From: Opitutaceae bacterium
Lineage (GTDB): Bacteria; Verrucomicrobiota; Verrucomicrobiia; Opitutales; Opitutaceae
Assembly (NCBI GenBank): GCA_030648295.1
Contig: JAUSID010000141.1
Coordinates: 36,726-100,725, forward strand
Direction: 5' to 3'
DNA: 64,000 bases
Shown: piece after piece, positions 28,079-37,312 of the stretch
Layout: each line of letters starts with the position of its first letter
Numbering within the stretch: position 1 is the stretch's first letter
Program-made: the position numbers and the translations under genes
Notes under the pieces: model-generated
Database searches by the model: none
Told to the model about the DNA's origin: nothing
The model's input: only the letters and a program-made list of their open reading frames with translations

Positions 28079-28999
28079 TCACGCCGCCTCCGCCGCAGGC
28101 TCCAGTCCCCAGGTGGCAAAACGTTCGCGCAACTCGCGGACGATTTTCGCGTAGATGGTCTGTGACTCCGCGGAGACGATCGCCTTCGGCACGCCGGGCC
28201 GCAGCCCGCGGGCTTCGAGCCCCGCGGCGACATTCAACGGGAACGTCAGCTGATCGATGATACGGCCGACATCCTGCATCCGCGCCGCCGCCTCCGCATG
28301 ATCTCCGGGCTGTTTCAAGCCGCAGACCCGATGCAGATGCACCATCATCTCGGGCACGATGTTCACCAGCCCGCCGATGCAACCCGCGGCGCCGAGGGCG
28401 AACACCTCCCCCAGCCGCGTGTCGGAGCCCGACATCACCGTGAACCCCTTCTCCCGGCCGAGCGCGATGAGCTGCTGATGGTAGCCGAACTCGGCGCCGC
28501 TTTGCTTGATCGCGCACATCGGGGCCCGCTCGGCAAACGCCGCCACCGTCGGCAGGTCGATCCGCTTCCCCGTGAGCTCGGGAAAATTGTACAACATCAC
28601 CGGCAGATCGACCGCCTCCGCCACGTGGAGGAAATAGGCCAGCATGTCGGCCTGCGACACAGGATAGAAAACCGGCGGCATCAGCGCGATGGCTGGCAGC
28701 CCGAGCGACTTCGCATACCGGCCGAGCTCCACCGCGACTTTTGGGCGGAGATCGGTGACATTCGCCATCACGGGCAGCGGCGCCGCAAGTTCGGCCACGG
28801 TCGCAAGGGTCACCTTTCGTTCTGCGGGGGAAAAGTGCGGGAACTCGCCCGTGCTACCGAGCGCGAGTACGCCATCGATGCCGGCGCGCCGCTCGAACTC
28901 GACGTGCGTGCGCAGGGCCGCCCGATCGATTCGGCCGGACGCGTCCGTTGGAATCCACTGCGCGGAATAAATTCCGCTGGGACGAAAGGAAGATTGCAT
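28079..28999 (-). CDS. DHDPS/N-acetylneuraminate lyase family class I aldolase
   Basis: 306 aa, typical length for the family. Signatures: substrate-carboxylate loop GSTGEF, the Tyr in VMLYNFPELTG, and the Schiff-base Lys in CAIKQSG. The protein is cytoplasmic and probably tetrameric. Family members cleave N-acetylneuraminate or 2-keto-3-deoxy acids, or make dihydrodipicolinate. The loop after the Tyr (NFPELTG) is closer to NAL/KDG-type than to DapA (NVPSRTG), and the gene sits in a locus with sialidase-like and sialate esterase genes. I therefore favour a lyase for an acid sugar over lysine synthesis. The exact substrate is unproven. Confidence 0.82.
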   Translation of the reverse strand: MQSSFRPSGIYSAQWIPTDASGRIDRAALRTHVEFERRAGIDGVLALGSTGEFPHFSPAERKVTLATVAELAAPLPVMANVTDLRPKVAVELGRYAKSLGLPAIALMPPVFYPVSQADMLAYFLHVAEAVDLPVMLYNFPELTGKRIDLPTVAAFAERAPMCAIKQSGAEFGYHQQLIALGREKGFTVMSGSDTRLGEVFALGAAGCIGGLVNIVPEMMVHLHRVCGLKQPGDHAEAAARMQDVGRIIDQLTFPLNVAAGLEARGLRPGVPKAIVSAESQTIYAKIVRELRERFATWGLEPAAEAA

Positions 29000-29062
29000 G
29001 AGTAAATGATCGGCGTGCGGGATTCCTGGCAGCTGCGAGCTTATCAGACGGTGTGAAAGCCT

Positions 29063-29197
29063 GTCATTCTGACCCTGAGTGGAGCGAAGGGGAAGAATCC
29101 AGTCCCTCGACAGGCTCGGGACCCTGAGCTTGCCGAATGGGCACGATACCCGCGACCGCTCGCGCCACTGGATGCTTCGCTACGCTCAGCATGACAA
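29063..29197. repeat. Inverted repeat, family D, with CTCGACAGGCTCGGGACC unit
   Basis: The outer arms GTCATTCTGACCCTGA and CTCAGCATGAC, with inner arms GAAGAATCCAGT and CACTGGATGCTTC, form a long hairpin. The centre contains the unit CCCTCGACAGGCTCGGGACC also found at 15906. The gap 29000-29318 holds only this repeat, plus another AGAATGAC end near 29255. Confidence 0.8.
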
Positions 29198-29318
29198 AGG
29201 GGAAAGTTCATCCGCGTGCTCCGCGCAATCCGCGCCGCGAATTACTGTGCGTCTCAGAATGACACGCCGGGGTGGTAGGGTGAGTTTTCACACGTCTGTC
29301 CCGCTCGTGGCTACCGCC

Positions 29319-31352
29319 TCATTTCGAGCGGGGGTTTCGCACCTGGTAAAAATGCCCGTCCTCCGCCCCGATGAGCAAATCGGGAATGCCATCGCGGTCC
29401 CAATCCGTCGCGGTCGGCTTTGTCGCGTGTCCGGCAAGCACGTGCGTACTCACCGGCCCTTCGTCGCGAAACCGCCAGCGGCCCTCGCCATCGCGGCCGA
29501 GTCCGCGGAAGAAATTCACGTTGGGGTTGCTGTTGATCAGGATGTCCAGCTTGCCGTCCCCATTCCAGTCGACGACGCAAAAGGTGCGCCGGCCGCTGCG
29601 GCCCACGGTCCCACTATTCAGCCGCCACAGGCCCGACTCCTTGTTCAATGGCTTCCCGTTCGAATCGAACTCGCTCGCGCCTTCGCTCCAGAAAACGCGT
29701 TGCGGCGCCGACAACGCGAGCCGGCCATCGCCGCCCCGCTTGCGCTCGTAAAGCGCGAGGTAGCCCTCCTGATCCGACATCACGAGATCACTGAGCCCGT
29801 CACCGTTCCAGTCGATCACCTGCGGCGTCGTGCGCCATTGCGTCACGAGTTCGCGCCCTTTCGGATTCCACCAGAACCACGCCGGCTTCGGCGTCTTCAC
29901 CCCGGGTGGCAACGCGAGTTCGATCGGTTGCGCGGCGGCCAGCTTCGGTTTCGTGCGCGTGCCGATGTTCTGGTACCAAACCACCTTTCCCCAGATTCCG
30001 TTCGTGACGATGTCGGGCCGCCCGTCGTGATTCCAGTCCGCCACACTCAGGATCGAGTAGCCCCATTTGGCCTCGGCCGGCCCCTGGACGGAGCCGTTCG
30101 GTCCCGCCTGCTCGCGGATGAGTTTACCCCCGGCGGAAAGATACCGCGGCGCCGCCCAGCGGATCGGGGACCCGCCCAAGTTCTCGATGAAAGCGATATA
30201 TCCCGCCGAGTTGCCCGTGATCAGGTCCTCGTCACCGTCGCCGTCCCAATCGAATGAATACGGCGTCGCCAGCGCGCCAAACTTCACCTCGGCCGCGAGC
30301 TGGCGGAAGTAGCGCGGCGGCAGGAACTGCGGCATGCCGTTCGCCACCTTGCCGGTGTGTTCGATGAATGCCACCCGTCCATCCTCGTCGCCCGCCACGA
30401 GGTCCAGATCGCCGTCGCCGTCGAAATCCACCGCCGTGGGTGTGATCATGCAGAGATCCATCGTGAGCGGATGGCCACCGATGGTGAGCTTCCGGCCCGC
30501 GGCATAGACCGGCTGCCGCCGCGTGCCGGTGTTTTCGTAATAGGTAAAGCTGTCGACGAATTCGCCGCAGAGCAGATCGAGATCGCCGTCGCCATCGAAG
30601 TCGCTCCAGCTCGGCGACGGCATGCCGTACGGATCCACCGGCTTGCCGCCGGCCATGACTTTTTCCGGCGCCGCATACACCGGTTTCGCCGTCGTACCGG
30701 TGTTGCGGAGGAGGTAAACGTACCCGCGCAGCGGGCCGCGGGTCCACCGGCCCTGCGCGTCGAACGCATCCTCGCCGCCGCTCAGCGCACCGAAGTCGCC
30801 CCAGAAATCGATTCCCACCGTCACGTCGAGCGCGCCGTCGCCATCATAGTCGACGAACTTCCACTGGTTCTGCCGGATGTTGCCGGGCTCAGGGTGAATC
30901 CGCTCGGGCACGGCAAGCCGCTGCGGCTTGGTGAACTGCGTCTTCAGGAAATCGGGAAACACGCTCGCGCGGAATTTGTAGCGATCACCGTCCTTGACCG
31001 AGGCCGTCGCGGTGACCACCGGCTTGCCCGTCGCGTAGGAAATCGCGACCGACGGCGCCGATTTGCCGATCAGCATGGCGGGCTTGAACACCGGCAGCTT
31101 CAACTGCGGATCCATCTGCCCGGAATTCTCGAAAAACCACGTGCCGTTGTAGGGCTTGTCGGTGCAGACGACGACAAGGTCCATCAGCCCGTCCTGGTTG
31201 TAGTCCATCGGCAGCGGCCACGCCCAGAGCCCCACGCCGAGGTCGGCGAGCTGGCCCGGGGTGTTGTGCGCGAGCCGTGGCAATACCTCTGCCGGGCGCG
31301 CCGTCGCGGCCAGCAGAGTGGAAAGGGCGAGGGTGAGGGCGACGTGCTTCAT
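29319..31352 (-). CDS. Secreted FG-GAP/VCBS repeat protein
   Basis: 677 aa with a signal peptide (MKHVALTLALSTLLAATARP). At least seven FG-GAP/VCBS calcium-binding units are spread along the chain (DYNQDGLMD, DYDGDGALD, DFDGDGDLD twice, DWDGDGDED, DWNHDGRPD, DWNGDGLSD, DWNGDGKLD, DWDRDGIPD). It should form one or two extracellular propellers. It starts 17 bp after the sulfatase stop, so it is cotranscribed with the sulfatase and TonB receptor, and probably binds or processes the same glycan. Confidence 0.82.
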   Translation of the reverse strand: MKHVALTLALSTLLAATARPAEVLPRLAHNTPGQLADLGVGLWAWPLPMDYNQDGLMDLVVVCTDKPYNGTWFFENSGQMDPQLKLPVFKPAMLIGKSAPSVAISYATGKPVVTATASVKDGDRYKFRASVFPDFLKTQFTKPQRLAVPERIHPEPGNIRQNQWKFVDYDGDGALDVTVGIDFWGDFGALSGGEDAFDAQGRWTRGPLRGYVYLLRNTGTTAKPVYAAPEKVMAGGKPVDPYGMPSPSWSDFDGDGDLDLLCGEFVDSFTYYENTGTRRQPVYAAGRKLTIGGHPLTMDLCMITPTAVDFDGDGDLDLVAGDEDGRVAFIEHTGKVANGMPQFLPPRYFRQLAAEVKFGALATPYSFDWDGDGDEDLITGNSAGYIAFIENLGGSPIRWAAPRYLSAGGKLIREQAGPNGSVQGPAEAKWGYSILSVADWNHDGRPDIVTNGIWGKVVWYQNIGTRTKPKLAAAQPIELALPPGVKTPKPAWFWWNPKGRELVTQWRTTPQVIDWNGDGLSDLVMSDQEGYLALYERKRGGDGRLALSAPQRVFWSEGASEFDSNGKPLNKESGLWRLNSGTVGRSGRRTFCVVDWNGDGKLDILINSNPNVNFFRGLGRDGEGRWRFRDEGPVSTHVLAGHATKPTATDWDRDGIPDLLIGAEDGHFYQVRNPRSK

Positions 31353-31369
31353 GGGGCGTTGGGGAGCGC

Positions 31370-32857
31370 TTATTCGGTGTGGCGCTGCGGCAGGCGTGCG
31401 CCGGCGGCGCGCAGCTCCCGTTCGAGCCGCGCGCGCAGCTCGCGCGCTTTCGCCGGCTCCTGCGCGGCGAGATCGGTTTGTTCGGAGGGATCGGTGGACA
31501 GGCGGTAAAGCTCGTCGCGGTTGCCCTCGTAGAAGTGAACGAGTTTCCAGTCGCCGACCCGGAGGGCCGACTGGGGCCGCGTCTGGCTGACGGCAAAGTC
31601 GTCCACGCCGATGGCGGCGCGCGCTTTGGCGAAGCCCGTCTCGGGATGGTAATATGGGAAGTGCCAGACGAGGGCGCGCTCCGTATCCGCTTTGTCCAGA
31701 CGCTGGCCGAGCCAGAGCGGCAGGACGTTGCGGCCGTCGAGCGTGACATCACGCGGGAGCGCGGCGCCGGTGGCGGCGGCGAGCGTGGGGAGCAGATCGG
31801 TGCCGATGAACGGCACGTCGCTCGTGGCGCCCGCGCGCACGCGGCCGGGCCAGCGGACAACCCACGGGACGCGCACGCCGCCTTCGTAGACGTTCCACTT
31901 GCTGCCACGCAGCGGGCCGTTGGCGGCAAATTCGGGATGGCCGCCGTTGTCGGAGGTGAAGACCGCGAGGGTGTTCCGGGCGAGACCGAGTTCGTCGAGG
32001 GTGGTGAGCACGCGGCCGACGAGGTGATCCAGGATCTCGACCATCGCACCGTAGACGGCACGGCGCGGATCGGCGCCCGCGGGGAGCCGCGCGGCGTATT
32101 TCTCGACGAGCCACGCCGCGCGCGTGCGGATCGGCGTGTGGACGTAGTAGTGCGAGAGGTGCAGATAGAAGGGCCGCGTGTCCGCCCGGTGCGCGCGCAG
32201 GAACGCGATGGCCTTGTCGGTCAGGGCATCGGGTCCGTAATCGCCGCGGGGCAGCGGACCTTTTTCGGAAGCGGGCCGCGTGGCATCGCCATACGCGTGG
32301 CTGCCGAATTCCTGCTCGCCCTCGGCGTAGCCCTGCTGGAGCGGGCTGTGGGTCGGCGACCAGTTCAGATAGCCGTTGTGATGCTGGCTCACGTGCCACT
32401 TGCCGAAATAACCGGTCGCGTAGCCCGCCCCGCCGAGGAGTTCGCCGAGCGTCGTCTCCTCGAGCGCGAGATTGAGCGGGTAAGGCGGCACGCGCAGCGG
32501 ATGGCCGGCCGGCGGTTTCGCGGTCGGCTCCTTGGTCACGAACTCGAAACCAAGCCGCGCCGGCGAGCGGCCGGTGAGCAGCGCCACGCGTGAGGCCGAG
32601 CAGATCGGCGCAGCTGCATAGCCGTGGGTGAACCGCATGCCCTCGCGCGCGAGCCGGTCGAGGTGCGGTGTGTCGTGCCAGGCGCTGCCATAGCAGCGGA
32701 GATCGCGCCAGCCCAGGTCGTCGGCGACGATAACGACGACGTTGGGGCGCGACGCGGAATCGGCGGCAAACGCCGCCGTCGCCCATGCCAGGAGTGGAAG
32801 AAGCTTTCGCACCCGGGATCGTTTGAGCGCCGCGGCTCCAGGTGGCAGACGGCTCAT
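31370..32857 (-). CDS. Secreted type I sulfatase (arylsulfatase A-like, S1 family)
   Basis: 495 aa from 32857, with a basic N-terminus and hydrophobic segment (LLPLLAWATAAFAA). The sulfatase site is C-x-A-x-R (PICSASRVALLTGR), in which the Cys becomes formylglycine; the usual Pro is Ala. Metal ligands are in VVIVADDLGW and AVFTSDNGGH, and YFGKWHV supplies the active-site Lys. It should desulfate a carbohydrate in the periplasm or outside the cell. An anaerobic or aerobic sulfatase-maturing enzyme is not in this window. It lies 29 bp downstream of the TonB receptor. Confidence 0.88.
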   Translation of the reverse strand: MSRLPPGAAALKRSRVRKLLPLLAWATAAFAADSASRPNVVVIVADDLGWRDLRCYGSAWHDTPHLDRLAREGMRFTHGYAAAPICSASRVALLTGRSPARLGFEFVTKEPTAKPPAGHPLRVPPYPLNLALEETTLGELLGGAGYATGYFGKWHVSQHHNGYLNWSPTHSPLQQGYAEGEQEFGSHAYGDATRPASEKGPLPRGDYGPDALTDKAIAFLRAHRADTRPFYLHLSHYYVHTPIRTRAAWLVEKYAARLPAGADPRRAVYGAMVEILDHLVGRVLTTLDELGLARNTLAVFTSDNGGHPEFAANGPLRGSKWNVYEGGVRVPWVVRWPGRVRAGATSDVPFIGTDLLPTLAAATGAALPRDVTLDGRNVLPLWLGQRLDKADTERALVWHFPYYHPETGFAKARAAIGVDDFAVSQTRPQSALRVGDWKLVHFYEGNRDELYRLSTDPSEQTDLAAQEPAKARELRARLERELRAAGARLPQRHTE

Positions 32858-32886
32858 CTGTTTCAGCGGGGGTTGAAGGGGCAGCT

Positions 32887-35835
32887 TCAGAACCGCCCGC
32901 TGATGCCGAAGGTGAACGACTGGCCGGCGTGGATGATGCGCTGCGGCCGGCTTTCCAGATGGAGGTAGGTCATCTGGGGTTCGTTGAAGAGGTTGCTCAC
33001 GTCGCAGAAGAAGGTGACCGACGGCTTCCACTGGTAGGAGAGGCCCGTGTTCACGATCGTGCGCTCCTTCCGAAAGACGTTGCGCTGCGGGGCGGCGTTG
33101 AACGTCGCGAGGTAGTTGCCGGTGTAATTGACGAGGACGTTGAAACGGAAGCGGCTCCGACTGTAGCTCAGGCTGGCGTTGGCGGAGCGTGGGACAAAGT
33201 TGGGCACCTGGTTGGTCGAACGGACGGCGGTCCCGCCGAAATCGCCCTCGGTTTCGAGCATCGTGAAGTTTCCGGAGACGGCGAAACCCTTCAGCCAGTC
33301 GGGCAGGAAGGTGAGCTGCTGCCGGTAGTCGAACTCCCAGCCGGTGACTTTCGCGGTGCCGGCGTTGGTGGTGCTGCGCAGCGTGTAGCCGGCGTAGCTG
33401 CCCTCGAAGCCGTTGTCGTTCCCCACCGCGAGCGTGCCGACGTCGGTGGTGAGGATGTAATCCTCGATGTCCTTCTTGAAATAGCTCACCGACAGAATTC
33501 CGGCGGGCCGCAGATAGTATTGCAGCGAAAGATCGATGTTTTCCGCATACTGCGGGCCGAGCGCGGGGTTGCTGATCGTCACCGTCTGCGCCGGGTCGCT
33601 GATGGACGCGGTGGGCACCAGGTTGGTGGCAGCCGGGCGGCCGAACGACGTGGACCAGCTCGCCTGCGCGCGAAGCTGCTCGGTGATGGTGTAGGTGAAA
33701 TGGACGCTCGGAAACGAGCGCGAGTAGGAGCCGGCATTGGTGACGGGATGGTCCCAGTCGAAGATCGCCCGAGCGACCGGATCCGGAATCTGCGCGGCCG
33801 TGGCCGGCCGGACGCGCACATAGCCGGAGCCCTCAACTTCCGTCTTTTCGCGGCGGATACCGCCGAGGACGCCGAGTTTGCCAAATTTCGCCTGCCCCTG
33901 GATGTAGCCGGCGGTGATCCTCTCGTTCACGCTCCGCGTGGTGCTGAAGTGGTCGCTCGTGTGGAAATACAGATCCTCGGACCAGAGCGCCGGGTTCGCG
34001 GTGTCCTGGTAAGCGGCGTGCGGTTCGACGAACGGCAGCCGCTGCGATCCCGGGAACGCAAACACGTCGGCAAACGTCGCGGTCATCGCCGGCGCCGTCG
34101 CGAGGTAGTTCCAGCGCCGGCGGCGGCCCACCTCGGCCATCTCGTGGTCGCGATAGAACAGGCCGCCCTTCACCGTGGCCGGCATGGCGGTCGGGAGCCG
34201 GTAGGCCGCGTTGGCCTTCGCGTTGAACACCTCGATGTCGCGGTCGTCGTTGCGCGTCAGCAGCGTGACGCTGTTGCGGTAATTCGCGATGTCGTGGATG
34301 CTCGGCCCGCTGGTTTGGGTGAACGTCGGGTTTTCGCGGTCCGTTGTGTCGAGCACCCAGCCGACATTCGGCACGCGCATCACGAGATTGCCGCCGGGCT
34401 CGTGCGCGAGATTGTTGTGCGTCCGGCTGTAGCTGGCGTCGTAATCGATCGTGAGGCGATCGAGTTCGTGCTCGGCGCCGCCGGCGAAGAGCCGCGTGCG
34501 ATTGAGGAACCGCCGCAGGAAGGTGCTCAGCTCGAAGTTGGAGCCGGCGACGTTGCGCACCTCGGTGCGCGTGTCGGTGAAGCCCGGCAGGACGGCGCCC
34601 GTGCCCGTCGGCACGCCATTCGTGACGGTGGCAATCGTCTGGTTGGAGAACGCTCGTGTTGCATAGAGCCGGTCGGTCTTCTCGAACGCGTCGTTGAAAA
34701 TCGAATTGAAGATGAGCTTCGTGCGCTCCGAGAGCCGGTATTCAGCCTTCAGGTTGATGCTCTTTTGCTTGCGGTTGTTGAACTGGTTCTGCGTCCGGAA
34801 ATCCCAGGTGTAGGCGGGCGAGGCCGCGGTGTTCTGGTAGTCATACTGCCTGGATGACGGGCCGTTGACGTTTTCGCTGTAGAACAGGTTGAGCGCGACG
34901 CCGAGGTTGTGATCGCCGCCGAGCACATCGAAGACCTCCTGGTAGGCGAAGTTCGTCAGCGGATGGATCGGATGATTGCGGCGCTCCTGGATATGGTCGA
35001 AGAACGGCGCGGCCCAGCGGGCGCCGATGCTGTAGTTGAAACGGCGCCGCTCCTTCATGCTGAGCGGGGAACGGGTCTTCAGATTGACGGTGCCGCCCAG
35101 CGAATCGGGTGACTGTTCCGGCGTCTGGCCCTTGATGATCTCGAGCTGCTCGAACATTGCGCCGGTGAGGCTGTGCATCTGGAACTGCCGGTTGAACCCG
35201 CCGACGTTGGACATGAGGTTTCCGTCGACATTGATCCGGTTCATGGTGGAGGCCGCGCCACGGATGAACACGCCGGTGACATTGCCCTCGTCGTCGAATT
35301 GCGGCGCAACGCCCGGAAGCCGCACGGCCAGCTCGCCCGCACTCATGTTGGGCAGGTTGCCGTAGGCATCGAGGGCGACGACGTTCTTCACGTTGTCGGC
35401 ATTGCGCTGTGCGGTGAGCGCGAGGGCGTTCCCCTCGCGTTCACCCGTCACGCGGAATTCGCCGAGCTGATAAACCTGATCGGAGAGATCGAAGTTCTGG
35501 ACGACGCGCTGTCCGGACGTGACGCGCACCGTCTGCCGTTGCGGGTCCAGCCCCAGATAAGAAACGACCAGCTCGACGTCGCCCACCGGCACACCCGAGA
35601 GGACGAACCGGCCGGTGTTGTCGGTCAGAACGGAGCGACCGAGTTTGGGCGCGTCGATTCGCGCGCCTTCGAGCAGGTTCTGGGTGGCGGTGTTGCTCAC
35701 GGTGCCGGTGAGCGAGCCCGTGCCGGCCTCGGCGGCCGTGGCGGGGAGGGAGGAGGTGACGAGGAAAACGCCGGCGACGAGCGGCCATAGCGCGCGGCGC
35801 AGCCCGGCGGGAAGCAAGCGGGTGCAGGGTTGCAT
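32887..35835 (-). CDS. TonB-dependent outer membrane receptor with carboxypeptidase-regulatory N-domain
   Basis: 982 aa. A signal peptide leads into a CarboxypepD_reg-like domain (about 35-115, GTVSNTATQNLLEGARI, GRFVLSGVPVGDVELVVSYL), then the plug (LPNMSAGELAVRLPGVAPQF, FIRGAASTMNRINVDGN, LGGTVNLKTRSP) and a 22-strand barrel ending in the aromatic C-terminus FTFGISGRF. This is the architecture of glycan/oligosaccharide importers in Opitutaceae. The LacI regulator upstream is read in the same direction, and a palindromic operator sits between them, indicating substrate-induced expression of the receptor-sulfatase-FG-GAP operon. Confidence 0.9.
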   Translation of the reverse strand: MQPCTRLLPAGLRRALWPLVAGVFLVTSSLPATAAEAGTGSLTGTVSNTATQNLLEGARIDAPKLGRSVLTDNTGRFVLSGVPVGDVELVVSYLGLDPQRQTVRVTSGQRVVQNFDLSDQVYQLGEFRVTGEREGNALALTAQRNADNVKNVVALDAYGNLPNMSAGELAVRLPGVAPQFDDEGNVTGVFIRGAASTMNRINVDGNLMSNVGGFNRQFQMHSLTGAMFEQLEIIKGQTPEQSPDSLGGTVNLKTRSPLSMKERRRFNYSIGARWAAPFFDHIQERRNHPIHPLTNFAYQEVFDVLGGDHNLGVALNLFYSENVNGPSSRQYDYQNTAASPAYTWDFRTQNQFNNRKQKSINLKAEYRLSERTKLIFNSIFNDAFEKTDRLYATRAFSNQTIATVTNGVPTGTGAVLPGFTDTRTEVRNVAGSNFELSTFLRRFLNRTRLFAGGAEHELDRLTIDYDASYSRTHNNLAHEPGGNLVMRVPNVGWVLDTTDRENPTFTQTSGPSIHDIANYRNSVTLLTRNDDRDIEVFNAKANAAYRLPTAMPATVKGGLFYRDHEMAEVGRRRRWNYLATAPAMTATFADVFAFPGSQRLPFVEPHAAYQDTANPALWSEDLYFHTSDHFSTTRSVNERITAGYIQGQAKFGKLGVLGGIRREKTEVEGSGYVRVRPATAAQIPDPVARAIFDWDHPVTNAGSYSRSFPSVHFTYTITEQLRAQASWSTSFGRPAATNLVPTASISDPAQTVTISNPALGPQYAENIDLSLQYYLRPAGILSVSYFKKDIEDYILTTDVGTLAVGNDNGFEGSYAGYTLRSTTNAGTAKVTGWEFDYRQQLTFLPDWLKGFAVSGNFTMLETEGDFGGTAVRSTNQVPNFVPRSANASLSYSRSRFRFNVLVNYTGNYLATFNAAPQRNVFRKERTIVNTGLSYQWKPSVTFFCDVSNLFNEPQMTYLHLESRPQRIIHAGQSFTFGISGRF

Positions 35836-35913
35836 GACGGTAGGGTTTTATGGGCGAACCGCCGCGCGAGGGGATGCGGCGCGCGGCCTTGGGTGAGCAG
35901 GACGCAAAAAGAG

Positions 35914-35927
35914 CTAAATCGATTTAG
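35914..35927. promoter_or_regulatory. Probable LacI-family operator
   Basis: CTAAATCGATTTAG is a perfect 14-bp palindrome with the central CG expected of LacI-family sites. It lies 79 bp before the TonB-receptor start and 45 bp after the LacI gene stop. Confidence 0.7.
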
Positions 35928-35971
35928 GCGCAAGTGCAAATTTGCCGCCCGGCCGCTAACTGTCGAAAATG

Positions 35972-37003
35972 TCAGGTCGACGCCCGCAACGTCACCGTGG
36001 GCGCCACAAACACCTCCACCGGCCGCACGCGCCGGCGGCTCATCAGGTTGAAGAGCAGGCTGACAATCTCCGCCACCACCTGGTCGTAGGCGGGCCCGAC
36101 GCAGGTCAGCGGCGGATCGAAAAAATCAGCGTGCTCGTGATCGCCCACGCCAACGACGGCGACATCCTGCGGCACGCGGCGGCCGGCCGACTTGAGCGCG
36201 TGCAGGGCGCCCAGCGCCAGCGTGTCCGTCACGGCGAAGAGCCCGTCGCATCTGGGATCCTTCGCCAAATGCGCGCGGATGGCTTCGGCCGCGCTCGCGG
36301 GCGTGAAGTCCGCGGCGACATGCACCGGTTCACGGCCCGTCTGCGCGCGCACGGCGGCGACGAAGGCATCGCGTCGATCCGCCGTTGTTTCGGTGAGTAG
36401 CGTCGGCGTGAGCACCACCAGCCGCCGCCGGCTGCCGCCCACGAGAATTTCCGCGGCGCGCCTGCCGCCCTCCCCCGGAGTTTCCAACACGCAGCAGTAA
36501 TTCGGGAGCCGCCGGCCCTGCACCACCACCGCATACGGCAGCGTCGTCGAACGCAGGAACGCATCGTCCTCGGGCAGCGTATTCGTGATGATGACACCGT
36601 TGAACCGGCTCGCGTTCAACAACCCGGGCATGTCGCGCAACCGGCCGGCATGAAACATATCGATCGAGATCGAAAACCGGCGGTCGGGAGCGCTGCGCGC
36701 ATCGACGCTCCGCTGCACCTCCTCCAAGGCGCGGCTGACGAGAAACAGGGGCGCCTCGAACGTCGTGAGAATCCCCAGATCCATGCTGTGCACGTCCGGG
36801 TCGTGCGCCCGCAACCGACGCGCCGCGACGTTGGGTACGTAGCCCAGCTCACGGACCGCCTGCCGGATGCGTTCGACCGTCGCCGGCGCCAGCCGCCGCT
36901 CCTCATGGCGATTGGACAGGACCGTGGACACGGCGGCCGCGGAAACGCCGACGTGCTTCGCGATCGTTTGCACGGTTACGGGACGCTTTTCGGCGCGGGC
37001 CAT
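35972..37003 (-). CDS. LacI family transcriptional regulator
   Basis: 343 aa. The N-terminal LacI helix-turn-helix and hinge (VTVQTIAKHVGVSAAAVSTV, LGYVPNVAARRLR) is followed by a periplasmic-binding-like effector domain (GVIITNTLPEDD, PRCDGLFAVTDTLALGALHAL, VAVVGVGDHEHADFFDPPLT). It should repress the adjacent TonB receptor operon and release on binding a sugar derived from the glycan. The gene is in the same direction as its presumed target and 136 bp upstream of it. Confidence 0.9.
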   Translation of the reverse strand: MARAEKRPVTVQTIAKHVGVSAAAVSTVLSNRHEERRLAPATVERIRQAVRELGYVPNVAARRLRAHDPDVHSMDLGILTTFEAPLFLVSRALEEVQRSVDARSAPDRRFSISIDMFHAGRLRDMPGLLNASRFNGVIITNTLPEDDAFLRSTTLPYAVVVQGRRLPNYCCVLETPGEGGRRAAEILVGGSRRRLVVLTPTLLTETTADRRDAFVAAVRAQTGREPVHVAADFTPASAAEAIRAHLAKDPRCDGLFAVTDTLALGALHALKSAGRRVPQDVAVVGVGDHEHADFFDPPLTCVGPAYDQVVAEIVSLLFNLMSRRRVRPVEVFVAPTVTLRAST

Positions 37004-37084
37004 ATCGCCGGGTATGCCATCACTCCGACCGATTCAGCAAGTGGCAATCGTGCGCCCGGTCAGCGAGGCGCAAGGAACATCCTG

Positions 37085-37300
37085 CTTGTTGGGATCAATG
37101 CGACCGGGGGCGGTCGCGCTCCCAATCAAGCCAATCGCCTGCAAGCAGGCTCCGACAAAACCGTCTCCTGTCCCCTGTCTCCTGTCTCCTGTCTCCTGCT
37201 CCTCCGCTCCTCCGCCCCTCCGTCCCTCCGTCCCTCTGCTCCTCCGCTCCTCCCTTCCCCCTTTCCCCTTCCGCCGCTCCGTGCTACGGTCTCCGACCGC
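37085..37300. repeat. Family C unit and pyrimidine-rich simple repeats
   Basis: A family C unit (GGGGGCGGTCGCGCTCCC then ATCGCCTGCAAGCAGGCTCC) lies at about 37088-37158. It is followed by (CCTGTCT)n and (CTCCGCTC)n tracts up to the polyphosphate kinase start. The gap 37004-37312 has no other gene; it must hold the promoters of lacI and ppk, which I cannot pinpoint. Confidence 0.8.
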
Positions 37301-37312
37301 CCGCTCCGCCGC

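Noticed and set aside
36650..37312. N-terminal extension of the polyphosphate kinase frame
   Set aside because: It is antisense to lacI and repeat sequence; the PPK1 fold begins just after the ATG at 37313.
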